46,617 nucleotides of DNA, from assembly GCF_000337515.1 (NCBI RefSeq), contig NZ_AOIQ01000003.1, forward strand, positions 1 through 46,617, written 5' to 3'. This document shows, in pieces, positions 33,880 through 42,452 of the stretch (position 1 is the stretch's first letter; the number at the start of each line of letters is the position of its first letter). Origin of the DNA: Halovivax asiaticus JCM 14624 (GTDB taxonomy: Archaea > Halobacteriota > Halobacteria > Halobacteriales > Natrialbaceae). The notes beneath the pieces are model-generated. The model worked only from the letters and a program-made list of their open reading frames with translations. It was not told the origin of the DNA and did no database searches. A program made the position numbers and the translations under genes.

Positions 33880-35037
33880 ATGGAACGCGTGGCGATCATC
33901 GGTGCGTCGATGACGCAGTTCGGAAACCGGTCGGCCTGGATCAGAGAGTTACTGGCCGAGGCGGGGCACTCGTGCCTGACGTCCGCCGGTGTCGATCCGA
34001 ACGCCGTCGACCACCTCTACGTGTCGAACATGGCTGCCGGCGAGTTCGAGGGACAGACGGGGGTATCGAACGCGCTCGCCCACGATCTGGGTGCCCTGCC
34101 GGCCTATACTGAACGCGTCGATCAGACGAGTGCGAGCGGCGGTGCTGGTATCTACGCCGCCTGGCGATCGATCGCGAGCGGTGCGAGCGACATGACGTTG
34201 CTGGTCGGCGGTGAGAAGATGACCCATCGATCGACGGCGGAGGCGACCGACGTCATCGCCTCGCTCACGCATCCCGTCGAGTACAAACACGGATTGACGC
34301 TTCCGTCGTTCGCAGGGTTGACAGCGCGACGCTACCTGGACCGGTACGATGCGCCGCGGGAATCGCTGGCGTCGGTCGCCGCCAAGAACCATCGAAACGG
34401 CGTCGACAATCCGAAGGCCCAGTTTCAGAAGGCGGTGTCGAAAGAGACGATTCTCGAGTCTCCGATCGTCGCCGACCCGCTCCGCCTGTACGATTTCTGT
34501 CCGATCACCGACGGCTCTGCAGCGCTGCTGTTCTGTCCGGAATCAGTCGCTCGGGAGTACGCGGACGAGTACGTCGTGGTGGCCGGCGTCGACGGCGCGA
34601 CGGACACGCACGTCGTTCACGAACGGCCGGACCCGACGTGGATGGGGGCGGTGGCCGAGAGCGCGCGTGGTGCGTTCGACATGAGCGGCTACGGACCCGA
34701 CGACGTCGACGTCGCCGAACTACACGACATGTTCACGATTCTCGAACTCCTCCAGCTGGAAGCGCTCGGCTTCGCTGACCGCGGGACGGCGTGGCAACTC
34801 GCCGAGGAGGGTTACACGGATCGTGATGGCGGTGAACTTCCGGTCAACACCTCCGGTGGGCTGAAGTCGAAAGGGCATCCACTGGGTGCCAGCGGCGTCG
34901 CACAGGCGGTCGAAGTGTACGAACAGCTCCTCGGAGACGCGGGGCCACGACAGGTTTCGGCGGACGTCGGCCTGTGCTGTAACGTCGGCGGGTTCGGTAA
35001 CTGCGTCACGACATCGGTTCTGGAGGTGGGCGCATGA
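33880..35037 (+). CDS. Thiolase-superfamily protein with Cys-to-Ser nucleophile position
   Basis: Encodes 385 residues related to archaeal acetyl-CoA acetyltransferases and lipid-transfer thiolases. The region that normally reads CASG around the catalytic Cys here reads TSASGGAG, so residue 84 is Ser. The other parts look intact: VDVAELHDMFT, NTSGGLKSKGHPLGASG and CCNVGGFGNCV. It may therefore lack Claisen activity, or use another residue. The ATG at 33880 follows a TATA-like GTTTAACCC at the leaderless distance (about 28 nt). It overlaps a DUF35 gene by 4 bp, the pairing seen for archaeal thiolase complexes. Confidence 0.85.
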   Translation: MERVAIIGASMTQFGNRSAWIRELLAEAGHSCLTSAGVDPNAVDHLYVSNMAAGEFEGQTGVSNALAHDLGALPAYTERVDQTSASGGAGIYAAWRSIASGASDMTLLVGGEKMTHRSTAEATDVIASLTHPVEYKHGLTLPSFAGLTARRYLDRYDAPRESLASVAAKNHRNGVDNPKAQFQKAVSKETILESPIVADPLRLYDFCPITDGSAALLFCPESVAREYADEYVVVAGVDGATDTHVVHERPDPTWMGAVAESARGAFDMSGYGPDDVDVAELHDMFTILELLQLEALGFADRGTAWQLAEEGYTDRDGGELPVNTSGGLKSKGHPLGASGVAQAVEVYEQLLGDAGPRQVSADVGLCCNVGGFGNCVTTSVLEVGA

Positions 35038-35426
35038 GCGACGCTGACTCGACGGATGACACCCCACCGATGGAAGCGGTTCGCTACGACGATGGGACGA
35101 TCACGTATCCAGGCCATCCCGTCGGCCCGGACGGCGGCGACCCGATCGAATCGATCGACCTGAGCGAGTATACGGCCGAAGTCCTCACCTGGACAACGAA
35201 TACGGCTCCTCCGCCGGGCGTCCGCGAACCGAACACACTCGCTATCGTCGAATTCACCGTCGACGGCGAATGGGTGAGGGCGATCGGCCAGGTTGACGGA
35301 GACGTCTCGATCGGTCAGACGGTACAACCGGTGTACGTCGACGAACTGCGCGATCCCGAACCCAGCGTGCGAGCACGGGACAGTCAGGATTGGGACGGCT
35401 ATCGTTTCGAGCCCGTTTCGGAGTGA
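35034..35426 (+). CDS. DUF35 OB-fold protein without zinc ribbon
   Basis: Encodes 130 residues. The C-terminal OB-fold of DUF35/ChsH2 proteins is recognisable: LSEYTAEVLTWTTNTAPPPG, NTLAIVEFTVDGEWVRAIGQVDGDVSIGQTVQPVYVD. The usual N-terminal zinc ribbon has no cysteines here; the whole protein contains no Cys. DUF35 partners bind acyl-CoA and bridge thiolase to the next enzyme. Overlap with the thiolase-like gene by 4 bp makes a two-subunit complex likely. Confidence 0.85.
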   Translation: MSDADSTDDTPPMEAVRYDDGTITYPGHPVGPDGGDPIESIDLSEYTAEVLTWTTNTAPPPGVREPNTLAIVEFTVDGEWVRAIGQVDGDVSIGQTVQPVYVDELRDPEPSVRARDSQDWDGYRFEPVSE

Positions 35427-35465
35427 GAAGAGCGGCTCCACGCTCCACACGGACTTTCCGGGGAG

Positions 35466-36341
35466 TTACCGATCGACGTCTCCAGGCTCGTCCTCGGCAC
35501 TGTCGGTGGTCGATTCCTCGGAATCCTGTTTGGCGGGTTCTTGCTCGTCGTCGTTCGAACCGGATTCGTCGTGCGAACCGCTTCCAGCGTCCGCTCCGTC
35601 ATCGACGGCCGATTGTCCATCAGTTACCGAGTCGCTATCGACAGTTGGGTCGTCCGTTTGGCCCGGCGGACCGGACTGTTCACCGTCGTGTGTGTCGTCC
35701 GTGCCAGCTCGGGGATCGGGTTCGGCCCCCGTGCCGTACTGGTCCTTGAGGGTACGGAGTTCTGCATCGACGTCGACGTGATCGGCAGCTGATCTCGTCG
35801 ATCCCGTACTCGGCCGTCCGCCAATTCCTTCTGCGCTACCGGTCGTGTCGCCGTCACCGTCGTCGATCTCGATTCGGTAGCCGTCGTCTCGGCTGGAGCT
35901 GTCGTCAGTCTGTGGCGCAATCGTCCGATCGATCTCCTCGTAGATCGATCGGGTCCGGTCGAGCAGGGCCTGTGTCTCTTCGTCGGTGTCACCGAGTCGG
36001 GCCTGAATCGCATCGATGGTCGTTCCAAGTTGGTCGACCATGCCGTCGGTATCTGGACGCCGAGTGCGCCCCTTTCTGATCGACGAGCGTATTCGGCCCT
36101 CCGCCTGGTTCCCGCGGCGAACGAGTCGTGACCCCCGTTGCATCGCCTTGAGCGCCCGTATCTGTGCTTCGAGGAGCGTAATCAGCGTTGGAATTGCCAG
36201 TTCGTCCGTCACTCGAAGCAGGTCGCTCATTGAAGGTGGCCTCACGGATCGGCCACGTGGACGGTCGTCGATGGCATCACTCAGATCGCGGATCGCGTCC
36301 GCAAGATCCTCGAGTGCCGCCGTGCGTTTGTCTCGGCTCAT
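35466..36341 (-). CDS. Haloarchaeal protein of unknown function (possibly DUF7547)
   Basis: Encodes 291 residues. The N-terminal 110 residues are helical: LEDLADAIRDLSDAIDDR, then RPPSMSDLLRVTDELAIPTLITLLEAQIRALKAMQRGSRLVRRG, which resembles the haloarchaeal DUF7547 pattern as I recall it. A basic patch (RSSIRKGRTRRPD) follows, then coiled helices to about 150 (IQARLGDTDEETQALLDRTRSIYEEIDRT). The last 130 residues are an acidic Ser/Asp/Thr-rich tail. No catalytic motif and no membrane helix. It converges on the DUF35 gene. The family assignment is tentative. Confidence 0.6.
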   Translation of the reverse strand: MSRDKRTAALEDLADAIRDLSDAIDDRPRGRSVRPPSMSDLLRVTDELAIPTLITLLEAQIRALKAMQRGSRLVRRGNQAEGRIRSSIRKGRTRRPDTDGMVDQLGTTIDAIQARLGDTDEETQALLDRTRSIYEEIDRTIAPQTDDSSSRDDGYRIEIDDGDGDTTGSAEGIGGRPSTGSTRSAADHVDVDAELRTLKDQYGTGAEPDPRAGTDDTHDGEQSGPPGQTDDPTVDSDSVTDGQSAVDDGADAGSGSHDESGSNDDEQEPAKQDSEESTTDSAEDEPGDVDR

Positions 36342-36542
36342 GGCTATCGACTCGGACTCGACGCGAATAAAGGTAATCCGTGCGACACCCGCTCTTTCTT
36401 CTGCTCCTGTGCACTGGTCTCGTAGCCCAAACCCGTCAGTGAACTGGAGACGAACACCTATTCAGTATTACCACTGGATAGTTCTGATGGATGATTTTAT
36501 GGCCGCAATACTTATTTGTAGTAGTGGCAATACACTGATTGA
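36342..36542. other. AT-richer divergent intergenic region
   Basis: The 201-bp spacer between the DUF7547-like gene (leftward) and the DUF7504-like gene (rightward) is noticeably AT-rich from 36450 to 36540. GATTTTATGG (about 36491-36500) and ATACTTATTT (about 36507-36516) are TATA-like, the second at the leaderless distance from the 36543 start. No gene or repeat seen. Confidence 0.4.
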
Positions 36543-37187
36543 ATGGGAAGCGAGCTTGGGGTTGGCGTTCCGGAGCGTTCCTCCTTCGTCCAGGAACTCG
36601 GAGCGTTGAAACGGAACGGGAGTAACGTCCTGCTCGTTGGCGAACCGGCGGCGTCGAGTCACGGGCACGTCTGTTCTCGGTTTCTGGGCGCCAGTGAATC
36701 GACCACGCACCGAATCGTCGTTTCCACCGACCGATCCCAAATCCAGGCAGATCGAACCTCGCAGACACAGTATTTGCTCCTCGACCCGGATTCGACGGCG
36801 GTCGAGCCGACGACGGAGGACCATCTCACCGCTCTCCCGTCCCTCGGAGTGGTCGGTCGGGAGTTCGTCGATCGCATTGACCAACTCGAATCCAGAACCG
36901 ATCTCGGGCCGGCATCGCTCCGCGTCTGCGTCAATTCGGTTGCCGAACTGTTAGCTTCGTACGATTCGGAGGTCGTCTTCCGATTGCTACACGTGCTGTC
37001 GACCCGAATACGCCGTAGTCGAGGAATGGGCCACTATCATCTCCCGATCGAACGAGAGTCCGAGGCCGTCCGCCTGTTCGAGCCGCTCTTCGATGCCGTC
37101 GTGACACTGCGATCGACCGGGGATACCATCGAACATCGCTGGGACCTTCGCGATAGCGAGACGGCGACGGAGTGGCTGCCGTTGTGA
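36543..37187 (+). CDS. RecA/KaiC-like protein with degenerate P-loop (DUF7504-like)
   Basis: Encodes 214 residues. NVLLVGEPAASSHGHVCSRFL occupies the position of a Walker A loop but has no GKS/T. Later TQYLLLDPDS and RVCVNSVAELLASYDSEVVFRLLHVLSTRIRRSRGMGHYHLP follow the RecA/KaiC-like pattern seen in haloarchaeal DUF7504 proteins. The loss of the loop lysine argues it no longer hydrolyses ATP. These proteins are often found near signalling or taxis genes; none is here. The assignment is by pattern memory. Confidence 0.6.
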   Translation: MGSELGVGVPERSSFVQELGALKRNGSNVLLVGEPAASSHGHVCSRFLGASESTTHRIVVSTDRSQIQADRTSQTQYLLLDPDSTAVEPTTEDHLTALPSLGVVGREFVDRIDQLESRTDLGPASLRVCVNSVAELLASYDSEVVFRLLHVLSTRIRRSRGMGHYHLPIERESEAVRLFEPLFDAVVTLRSTGDTIEHRWDLRDSETATEWLPL

Positions 37188-37418
37188 TCGACCAGTACAG
37201 CTGAGATCCCGGCAACTACGGTGGAGTAGGTCGCCAGTGTGGGCGGTTTCAGTCCCGTTTTCTCGGGTTCTACCACAGTGATGGAAATAGCGGTACAGAC
37301 GGATACCGGCGAGAACCCCGTCGAACGGCACGAATACGGACGCCTCGAGCGTCGATTTAGGGCTCGATACGGCAACAAACACTATACGTCGAACGGCCGA
37401 TTCCAGTATCGAATACAG

Positions 37419-39227
37419 ATGGTCGCAGTCGACGCACAAATTCTCGGCGGCGTTGCGGTAACGGTGTTGCTCGCCCTCTTGTTCTTCGGTGTGGTCGTCC
37501 TCTGGGATGTCGCGCTCGCCATCCGTGGTGTGGCGGACAAGATCGACAAACTGGAAGATACAGTCGACGACGATCTCACCGAGATGGAACGAGCCGTCTC
37601 CGGCGCTTCCGGAGGCGGCGGACCCCAGGTCCACCTGAGCGGGGGCGGAACGATCACATCCGGTGGGTCTTCAGGGGCGCAGGCGGGGCCGCACCCGTCT
37701 TCCCGCCCTGACAATCCGGCCGGGGACCCTGCAACTGATCGTCGCTCTCCACGTACTGAAAGAACCCACTCAGAACACGCAGACGTGACTCGAGCCGATG
37801 CGTCTTCGACTGCGAGTGACCAGTCTGAACCGAGTGATGCGACCGAGCGCGAGTCTCACGGCCGAACCGATGCCGAACGGCAACGGTCGAGACAATCGGT
37901 CGGCGCCGATCCGACGCCCGTTCGGAGTGCTGCCGAAACCGCTGCGTGGTCGGATGCGGAGGAAGTCGCGAACGCGGAGACGGGTTCTGCCGACGAAGGG
38001 TCGACTGCGTCTACCGATGGCACCCCTAACAGAGGCGATTCGACGCCGAACAGCGGCCGATTTATCACGTCGCCGGATCGAACGCCCTGGTATCGAACCC
38101 GCATCGATTGGGACGCCGTCGTCGACGGTCGATCGCCCATTGCCGGGGAACTCGAGGCCGGAAACGTCGAACCGACACCGACGGATACTGATGGAGACGA
38201 GACGGACCCATCCGACGAACCGATCGTCGTCGATCCCGATGGAGCAGCCACGACGGAGGCGACACCCCGTGACTCGCAGGAAGCCAACGATTGGGACGAT
38301 GATGCATCCGGGGAGAGCGACGGTACAGACGGACTCGAAGCGGAGGACGATAGAACCGACGAGCCATCGTCACCCGACGGCAACGCCGAAGCGTCACCCA
38401 AGGACGATGCTGACACCAAGATCGATGCTGCAGGTGAACGGGCCGATTCAGCGTCGTCGACAGCGGAATCGTCCACTTCCGGCGAAGCGGAATCGGCGGA
38501 AACGAGCGACTCGGAGACGGAGACGCTGGATTCGATCACGACGGAGCCCGCCAAAACCGAGACTGACGGTGACGATGTGGACGTGATCGGAACTGGCGGA
38601 GACGACGTCGGCGAGGACGACTTCGATTTCGGAGCCACTGGAACCGATGAGTCACATCCAGCGACTGATGAGATCGAACCGTCCGACGACGAAGCCGCGG
38701 CGGAGGAGTCAACGACCGCCGTGGAACCGGTTCCTTCCGAGAGTGATACTGTCGAAGCAGTTGACGGCGAGGCGGACGATCAGCTGGACGAGGCCGAGGC
38801 TACTGATGCCCAATCGGGGGAGATCGATGAGACGCCAGATATGGAGTTTACGTTCGAGGAGTTTTCCCCGGACGACACGTCGGAGCCGTCTCTCACGGTA
38901 GACGATGCCGTCGAAGCGGTCAACGAGTCGAACCCCTCGCTCTCTCGGTCCGCTCATGGAGTGACGTCCAGTGCGGAGAAAGACGACGATGGTGTCGTCC
39001 TCGTGTACGATCTGGAGACGGCCGATGCGGGGCAATCCACGAAGCGTCTACTCACGTATCAACTCCAGAGTTTCGCCAACGAGAGCGACGTGGACGTCGA
39101 CGTGTCCGTTGCGGGCAACCGGATCGTCGTCGATATTCCCGACGCCGAGGGAACTGACGTCTCCCAGTGGGAGGCAGCGATCGTCGAAGTGATCGATCGA
39201 ACCTTGTATCTCTCCGACAGCAACTAG
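37419..39227 (+). CDS. Membrane-anchored protein with very long acidic region
   Basis: Encodes 602 residues. A single N-terminal membrane helix (ILGGVAVTVLLALLFFGVVVLWDVALAI) leads into a short coiled coil (KIDKLEDTVDDDLTEMERAV). Then, from about residue 75 to 485, comes a disordered stretch dominated by Asp, Glu, Ser and Thr. The last 110 residues are a folded domain (PSLTVDDAVEAVNESNPSLSRSAHGVTS ... RLLTYQLQSFANESDVDVDVSVAGNRIVVDIPDAEG). I do not recognise the family. The ATG at 37419 is chosen because it immediately precedes the helix; upstream ATGs add a poor leader. The inner or outer face cannot be told. Confidence 0.65.
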   Translation: MVAVDAQILGGVAVTVLLALLFFGVVVLWDVALAIRGVADKIDKLEDTVDDDLTEMERAVSGASGGGGPQVHLSGGGTITSGGSSGAQAGPHPSSRPDNPAGDPATDRRSPRTERTHSEHADVTRADASSTASDQSEPSDATERESHGRTDAERQRSRQSVGADPTPVRSAAETAAWSDAEEVANAETGSADEGSTASTDGTPNRGDSTPNSGRFITSPDRTPWYRTRIDWDAVVDGRSPIAGELEAGNVEPTPTDTDGDETDPSDEPIVVDPDGAATTEATPRDSQEANDWDDDASGESDGTDGLEAEDDRTDEPSSPDGNAEASPKDDADTKIDAAGERADSASSTAESSTSGEAESAETSDSETETLDSITTEPAKTETDGDDVDVIGTGGDDVGEDDFDFGATGTDESHPATDEIEPSDDEAAAEESTTAVEPVPSESDTVEAVDGEADDQLDEAEATDAQSGEIDETPDMEFTFEEFSPDDTSEPSLTVDDAVEAVNESNPSLSRSAHGVTSSAEKDDDGVVLVYDLETADAGQSTKRLLTYQLQSFANESDVDVDVSVAGNRIVVDIPDAEGTDVSQWEAAIVEVIDRTLYLSDSN

Positions 39228-39296
39228 TCCCAGATCCGTCCAGGACAGTTCGATCCGAAGCGAGTTCCTTTTTGCCGCAGCCGATCCAGAACGGCT

Positions 39297-40052
39297 GTGC
39301 GTATCGAAAACAGTTTCAATCCAGTTCGTGGCGTCGGCGAAAAGACGGAACGGAAACTGTGGGAGGCCGGCGTCACGCACTGGGAGGCGTTCGACGGGTC
39401 GGTCGTCGGACAGACGCTGTCCGATCGGATCGAGTCGTTCATCGAGACCGCCCAGGAACGACTCGACCGGGGTGCCTACGACTTCTTCGCCGAGTGCGTG
39501 CCGGCGAACTCCCACTGGCGACTGTTCGAAAACGCCGGTTCCGAGGCGTGCTACCTCGACATCGAGACGACCGGATTGAGTCGGGAACGCAACGTGGTTA
39601 CGACCGTCTCGCTCTATCAGAACGGCACCGCGGAAACCCTCGTTCGTGGCGATGACCTGACAGCCGACCGGCTCGCTGCCCGCCTCGACTCCGTGCCGTT
39701 GCTAGTGACTTTCAACGGCCGTCGATTCGACGTCCCGTTTCTCGAGTACAATTTCGATCTCGATCTCACACTGCCGCACATGGACCTCTACTCGGCGTGT
39801 CGGACCGTCGGACTTACCGGTGGGCTCTCCGAGGTCGAACGCTCCCTCGGCATCGAGCGGGATCGGCCGGACATCTCCGGCCGTGACGCCGTTCGCCTCT
39901 GGCACGAGTACGAACGAGGGAGCGAGTCAGCACTCGAGACGCTCGTCGAGTACAATCAGGCCGACACGATCAATCTCGAACCGATCGCGACCGAAGTGAC
40001 GACTCGACTCGACGAAACGATCTTCCGCGACGCTTACTCGACGACGGACTAG
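39297..40052 (+). CDS. HhH-containing RNase H-like (DEDD) 3'-5' exonuclease family protein
   Basis: Encodes 251 residues from a GTG at 39297. The N-terminus carries a helix-hairpin-helix (FNPVRGVGEKTERKLWEAGVTHWEAF, about 7-32) for nonspecific DNA binding. The exonuclease core shows the acidic motifs YLDIETTG (about 86-93), TFNGRRFDVPFL and NQADTINL. It resembles YprB-type ribonuclease H-like proteins. Its likely role is nucleic-acid trimming in repair or RNA turnover; the substrate is inferred. It stands downstream of the acidic membrane protein gene by 69 bp. Confidence 0.85.
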   Translation: MRIENSFNPVRGVGEKTERKLWEAGVTHWEAFDGSVVGQTLSDRIESFIETAQERLDRGAYDFFAECVPANSHWRLFENAGSEACYLDIETTGLSRERNVVTTVSLYQNGTAETLVRGDDLTADRLAARLDSVPLLVTFNGRRFDVPFLEYNFDLDLTLPHMDLYSACRTVGLTGGLSEVERSLGIERDRPDISGRDAVRLWHEYERGSESALETLVEYNQADTINLEPIATEVTTRLDETIFRDAYSTTD

Positions 40053-40085
40053 TCCTCAGCCGAGAGTCGATCGTGTCGAACCCGA

Positions 40086-40379
40086 TTACTCTGGGACCGG
40101 GTCGGAGACGGATACCGACCCATCGCTGGTGACGGTGACGTCGTACCCACAGAACTCGAATTGAACCGATCCTGGCGTTGCATCGTCGTCGTACGAGAAC
40201 AATGCCTCCAGTGCATCGGGATTACACACGTGATAGAGCGCTTCGTACTCCGGCGGCCGGATGGCCGTCGGGTCCACGCCTTCCGCGTTCGCAATCGCAC
40301 TGACGATCGAGACGCTCAGTGACTCCTCCACCCCCGCTGATCGATCCGCTGAAACCAGCATTGCATCGAACGAGCCCAT
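40086..40379 (-). CDS. HalOD1 output-domain protein
   Basis: Encodes 97 residues from the ATG at 40379 (a GTG six bases earlier is possible). The pattern SVSIVSAIANAEGVDPTAIRPPEYEALYHVCNPDALEALFS followed by VQFEFCGYDVTVTSDGSVSV is the haloarchaeal output domain HalOD1, usually the C-terminal effector of signalling proteins but often standing alone as here. Biochemical role unknown. It converges on the exonuclease gene. Confidence 0.85.
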   Translation of the reverse strand: MGSFDAMLVSADRSAGVEESLSVSIVSAIANAEGVDPTAIRPPEYEALYHVCNPDALEALFSYDDDATPGSVQFEFCGYDVTVTSDGSVSVSDPVPE

Positions 40380-40590
40380 CGTCACTCATAAAGGTAACGG
40401 GATCGTCCAATTATATCCCATAATACGTTAAATTACACACTTCTGGACTGTCTTAGAGGATTGAGTAAACGGAAGAACTTCGCTCCAGTCGTATCGGCTG
40501 ATGAGCCGTATGGATTCGACAGTCGATTCGAGGCTGCTCCGTTCAACTGGCTGACTACGAGGGGAGAGTAGCTTTGAACGTAATATCCGA
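40380..40590. other. AT-rich intergenic region between HalOD1 gene and tRNA
   Basis: The 211-bp spacer starts with an AT-rich patch (40411-40440) containing the short inverted repeat ATTAT-ATCCC-ATAAT, then ordinary sequence up to the tRNA 3' end. The patch may serve as the upstream control region of the HalOD1 gene. Nothing else recognisable. Confidence 0.35.
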
Positions 40591-40664
40591 AGCCAGGGGT
40601 GGGATTTGAACCCACGAAGTCTCGATTACAAGTCGAGTGCATGAACCGCCCATGCTCCCCTGGC
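40591..40664 (-). tRNA. tRNA-Thr (UGU anticodon)
   Basis: A 74-nt cloverleaf including the discriminator: acceptor GCCAGGG/CCCTGGC, D-stem GCAT/ATGC, anticodon stem CTCGA/TCGAG with loop CTTGTAA (anticodon TGT), T-stem GTGGG/CCCAC with loop TTCAAAT. No intron and no encoded CCA. The discriminator is U, as expected of archaeal threonine tRNAs. Positions 8, 14 and 21 are G, G and C instead of the usual U, A and A. Confidence 0.95.
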
Positions 40665-40688
40665 GCGTTTTCGGTCGCCACTCCGGGC

Positions 40689-41201
40689 TTAGCCGTCACC
40701 CTTTGAGTGTGTATCGTTTTTCTCTCGCGCTGGAAGGGGTCGCTCCATGATCCGACGGCTCGATTCGTAGTCGTGGTCGCGATAGAATCGGCGGGCTGCC
40801 TCGTTGTCCTCCAGAACTTCGAGTCGGCAGACGTCGGCCCCGCGTTCGGCGAGTTCGGTTTCGGCTGCATCGAGCAACGCTGTCCCGATCCCTTCGTTGC
40901 GGTGTGCCGGATCGATCCAGATATTCGTGAGGAGGCCACGCGTTGGGTCGACGGCGATCGTCTCGGTCTCGACGGTGAACGTCACGAAGCCAACGATCTC
41001 TCCGGCCAGTCTCGCGACGAGGAGGCCGTTCGCGACCTGTTGTGCCGACAGGATCTGACGCATCGGTCCACGATTCTCGTCGACGCGGACCGCAGAGCCG
41101 TGTTCGCGTTGTTCGTCGGCCAGTCGGAGCCAGCACTGGAGGACCTCGTCGACGTCTCCTCCGGACGCACATTCGACGACTGGCTCAGGATTCTGGGGCA
41201 T
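40689..41201 (-). CDS. GNAT family N-acetyltransferase
   Basis: Encodes 170 residues. The acetyl-CoA binding signature is GLLTNIWIDPAHRNEGIGTALLDAAETELAERG, followed by the C-terminal LEVLEDNEAARRFYRDHDYESS. The beta-bulge and the R/Q-x-x-G-x-A loop (RNEGIG) are intact. The acceptor is unknown. The ATG at 41201 overlaps the 3' end of pgk by 17 bp, so the gene is probably co-transcribed with it. Confidence 0.9.
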   Translation of the reverse strand: MPQNPEPVVECASGGDVDEVLQCWLRLADEQREHGSAVRVDENRGPMRQILSAQQVANGLLVARLAGEIVGFVTFTVETETIAVDPTRGLLTNIWIDPAHRNEGIGTALLDAAETELAERGADVCRLEVLEDNEAARRFYRDHDYESSRRIMERPLPAREKNDTHSKGDG

Positions 41202-42393
41202 TGTCGAGGGCCTCGACGGCGGGCAAGGTGTCGCCGGTGAGTAGCGCGAGTGCTGCCCCGCCACCGGTACTCACGTGCGTGAACCCGTCGATTCCGAGGG
41301 CGTTCATCGCCGACGCCGTGTCACCGCCCCCGACGATGCTCGTCGCGACGGTGGCAGCGGCCCGGTACAGTGACTGAGTTCCCTCGGCGAACGTCTCGTT
41401 CTCGTAGACGCCGGCGGGCCCGTTGAGGACGACAGTCTCCGATTCGTCGAGGATCGCCTCGTACGCTTCGAGCGTCTCCGTGCCGACGTCCATCGCTGGC
41501 TCGTCGTCAGCCGGCGGCAGCTCGTCGACAGGGAGTTCGATCCGGTCGCCGTTGCGTTCGACGGCCACGTCGCGTGGGTACTCGATCCGATCGCCGTACT
41601 CCTCGAGGAGAGCGGCCGCGCGGTCGATCTCGTCCCAGTAGTCCTGGTCGTAGATGAAATCGGTGCTCGCCTTCCCGACATCGTGATCGTCGGCGATGAG
41701 AAAGACGTTGCCCACGACACCCGCAGTGAGGACCGTATCGGCGAGATCTCGATCGAGCACGTCACGGGCGGCGTCGATCGAACCCGACACTTTCGCGCCG
41801 CCGAGGACGTAGGTTCGTGGGCGTGTCGTCGATTCGATGTCGTCTAAGACAGCGAGTTCCCGTTCCATGACCTGACCGGCGTAGCTCGGAAGGTCGTGCG
41901 GGAATCCAACGATCGAGGGCTGGGATCGGTGGGCTGCGGCGAAGGCGTCGTTGACGTAGACGTCGAGGACCGGCGCGAGTCGCTCGACGAGATGCGTCGC
42001 CGCCGCGTCGGCCGAGTCGAACTCCATGTACTCCTCGCTGTAGAACCGGGTGTTCTCGAGGACGACACACGAACCGTCCGCGAGATCGGCGATGGCGGCT
42101 CTGGCTGACGCGCCGTGGGTCTCGTCGACGTACTCGACCGGTGCGTCGAGGAGTTCGTTCAGCCGATCAGCGTGTGGTTCGAGTGTGGTAAACGAGTCAC
42201 CGCCCGGGCGGCCCTGGTGTGCGAGGAGCGCGACGCGAGCGCCGTGATCGAGGAGCGACCGGATGGTTCCGACGTGGGCCCGGATGCGAGAATCGTCGAG
42301 CAGACGGCCGTCCGCGTCGACCGGACTGTTGATGTCGACACGGAGCCCGACGACGGTCCCCGCTGCGTCGAGATCGTCGAGGGTGGCAATCAT
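41185..42393 (-). CDS. pgk: Phosphoglycerate kinase
   Basis: This enzyme transfers phosphate between 1,3-bisphosphoglycerate and ADP in glycolysis/gluconeogenesis. It is 402 residues long, as usual. Visible are VGLRVDINSPVD at the start, LLAHQGRPGGDSF, VLENTRFYSEEYMEF, YVNDAFAAAHRSQPS, VLGGAKVSGSID and the nucleotide loop IVGGGDTASAMNALGID with STGGGAALALLTG. The ATG at 42393 starts the first strand; a longer reading adds nine residues. The upstream region (GACCTTTTGGG on the minus strand, about 42410-42425) is TATA-like. Confidence 0.97.
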   Translation of the reverse strand: MIATLDDLDAAGTVVGLRVDINSPVDADGRLLDDSRIRAHVGTIRSLLDHGARVALLAHQGRPGGDSFTTLEPHADRLNELLDAPVEYVDETHGASARAAIADLADGSCVVLENTRFYSEEYMEFDSADAAATHLVERLAPVLDVYVNDAFAAAHRSQPSIVGFPHDLPSYAGQVMERELAVLDDIESTTRPRTYVLGGAKVSGSIDAARDVLDRDLADTVLTAGVVGNVFLIADDHDVGKASTDFIYDQDYWDEIDRAAALLEEYGDRIEYPRDVAVERNGDRIELPVDELPPADDEPAMDVGTETLEAYEAILDESETVVLNGPAGVYENETFAEGTQSLYRAAATVATSIVGGGDTASAMNALGIDGFTHVSTGGGAALALLTGDTLPAVEALDNAPES

Positions 42394-42452
42394 TATACGG
42401 AGGTCCACTGACCGTCCCAAAAGGTCTTTCTATCGGACGCATTCGCGGCGGC

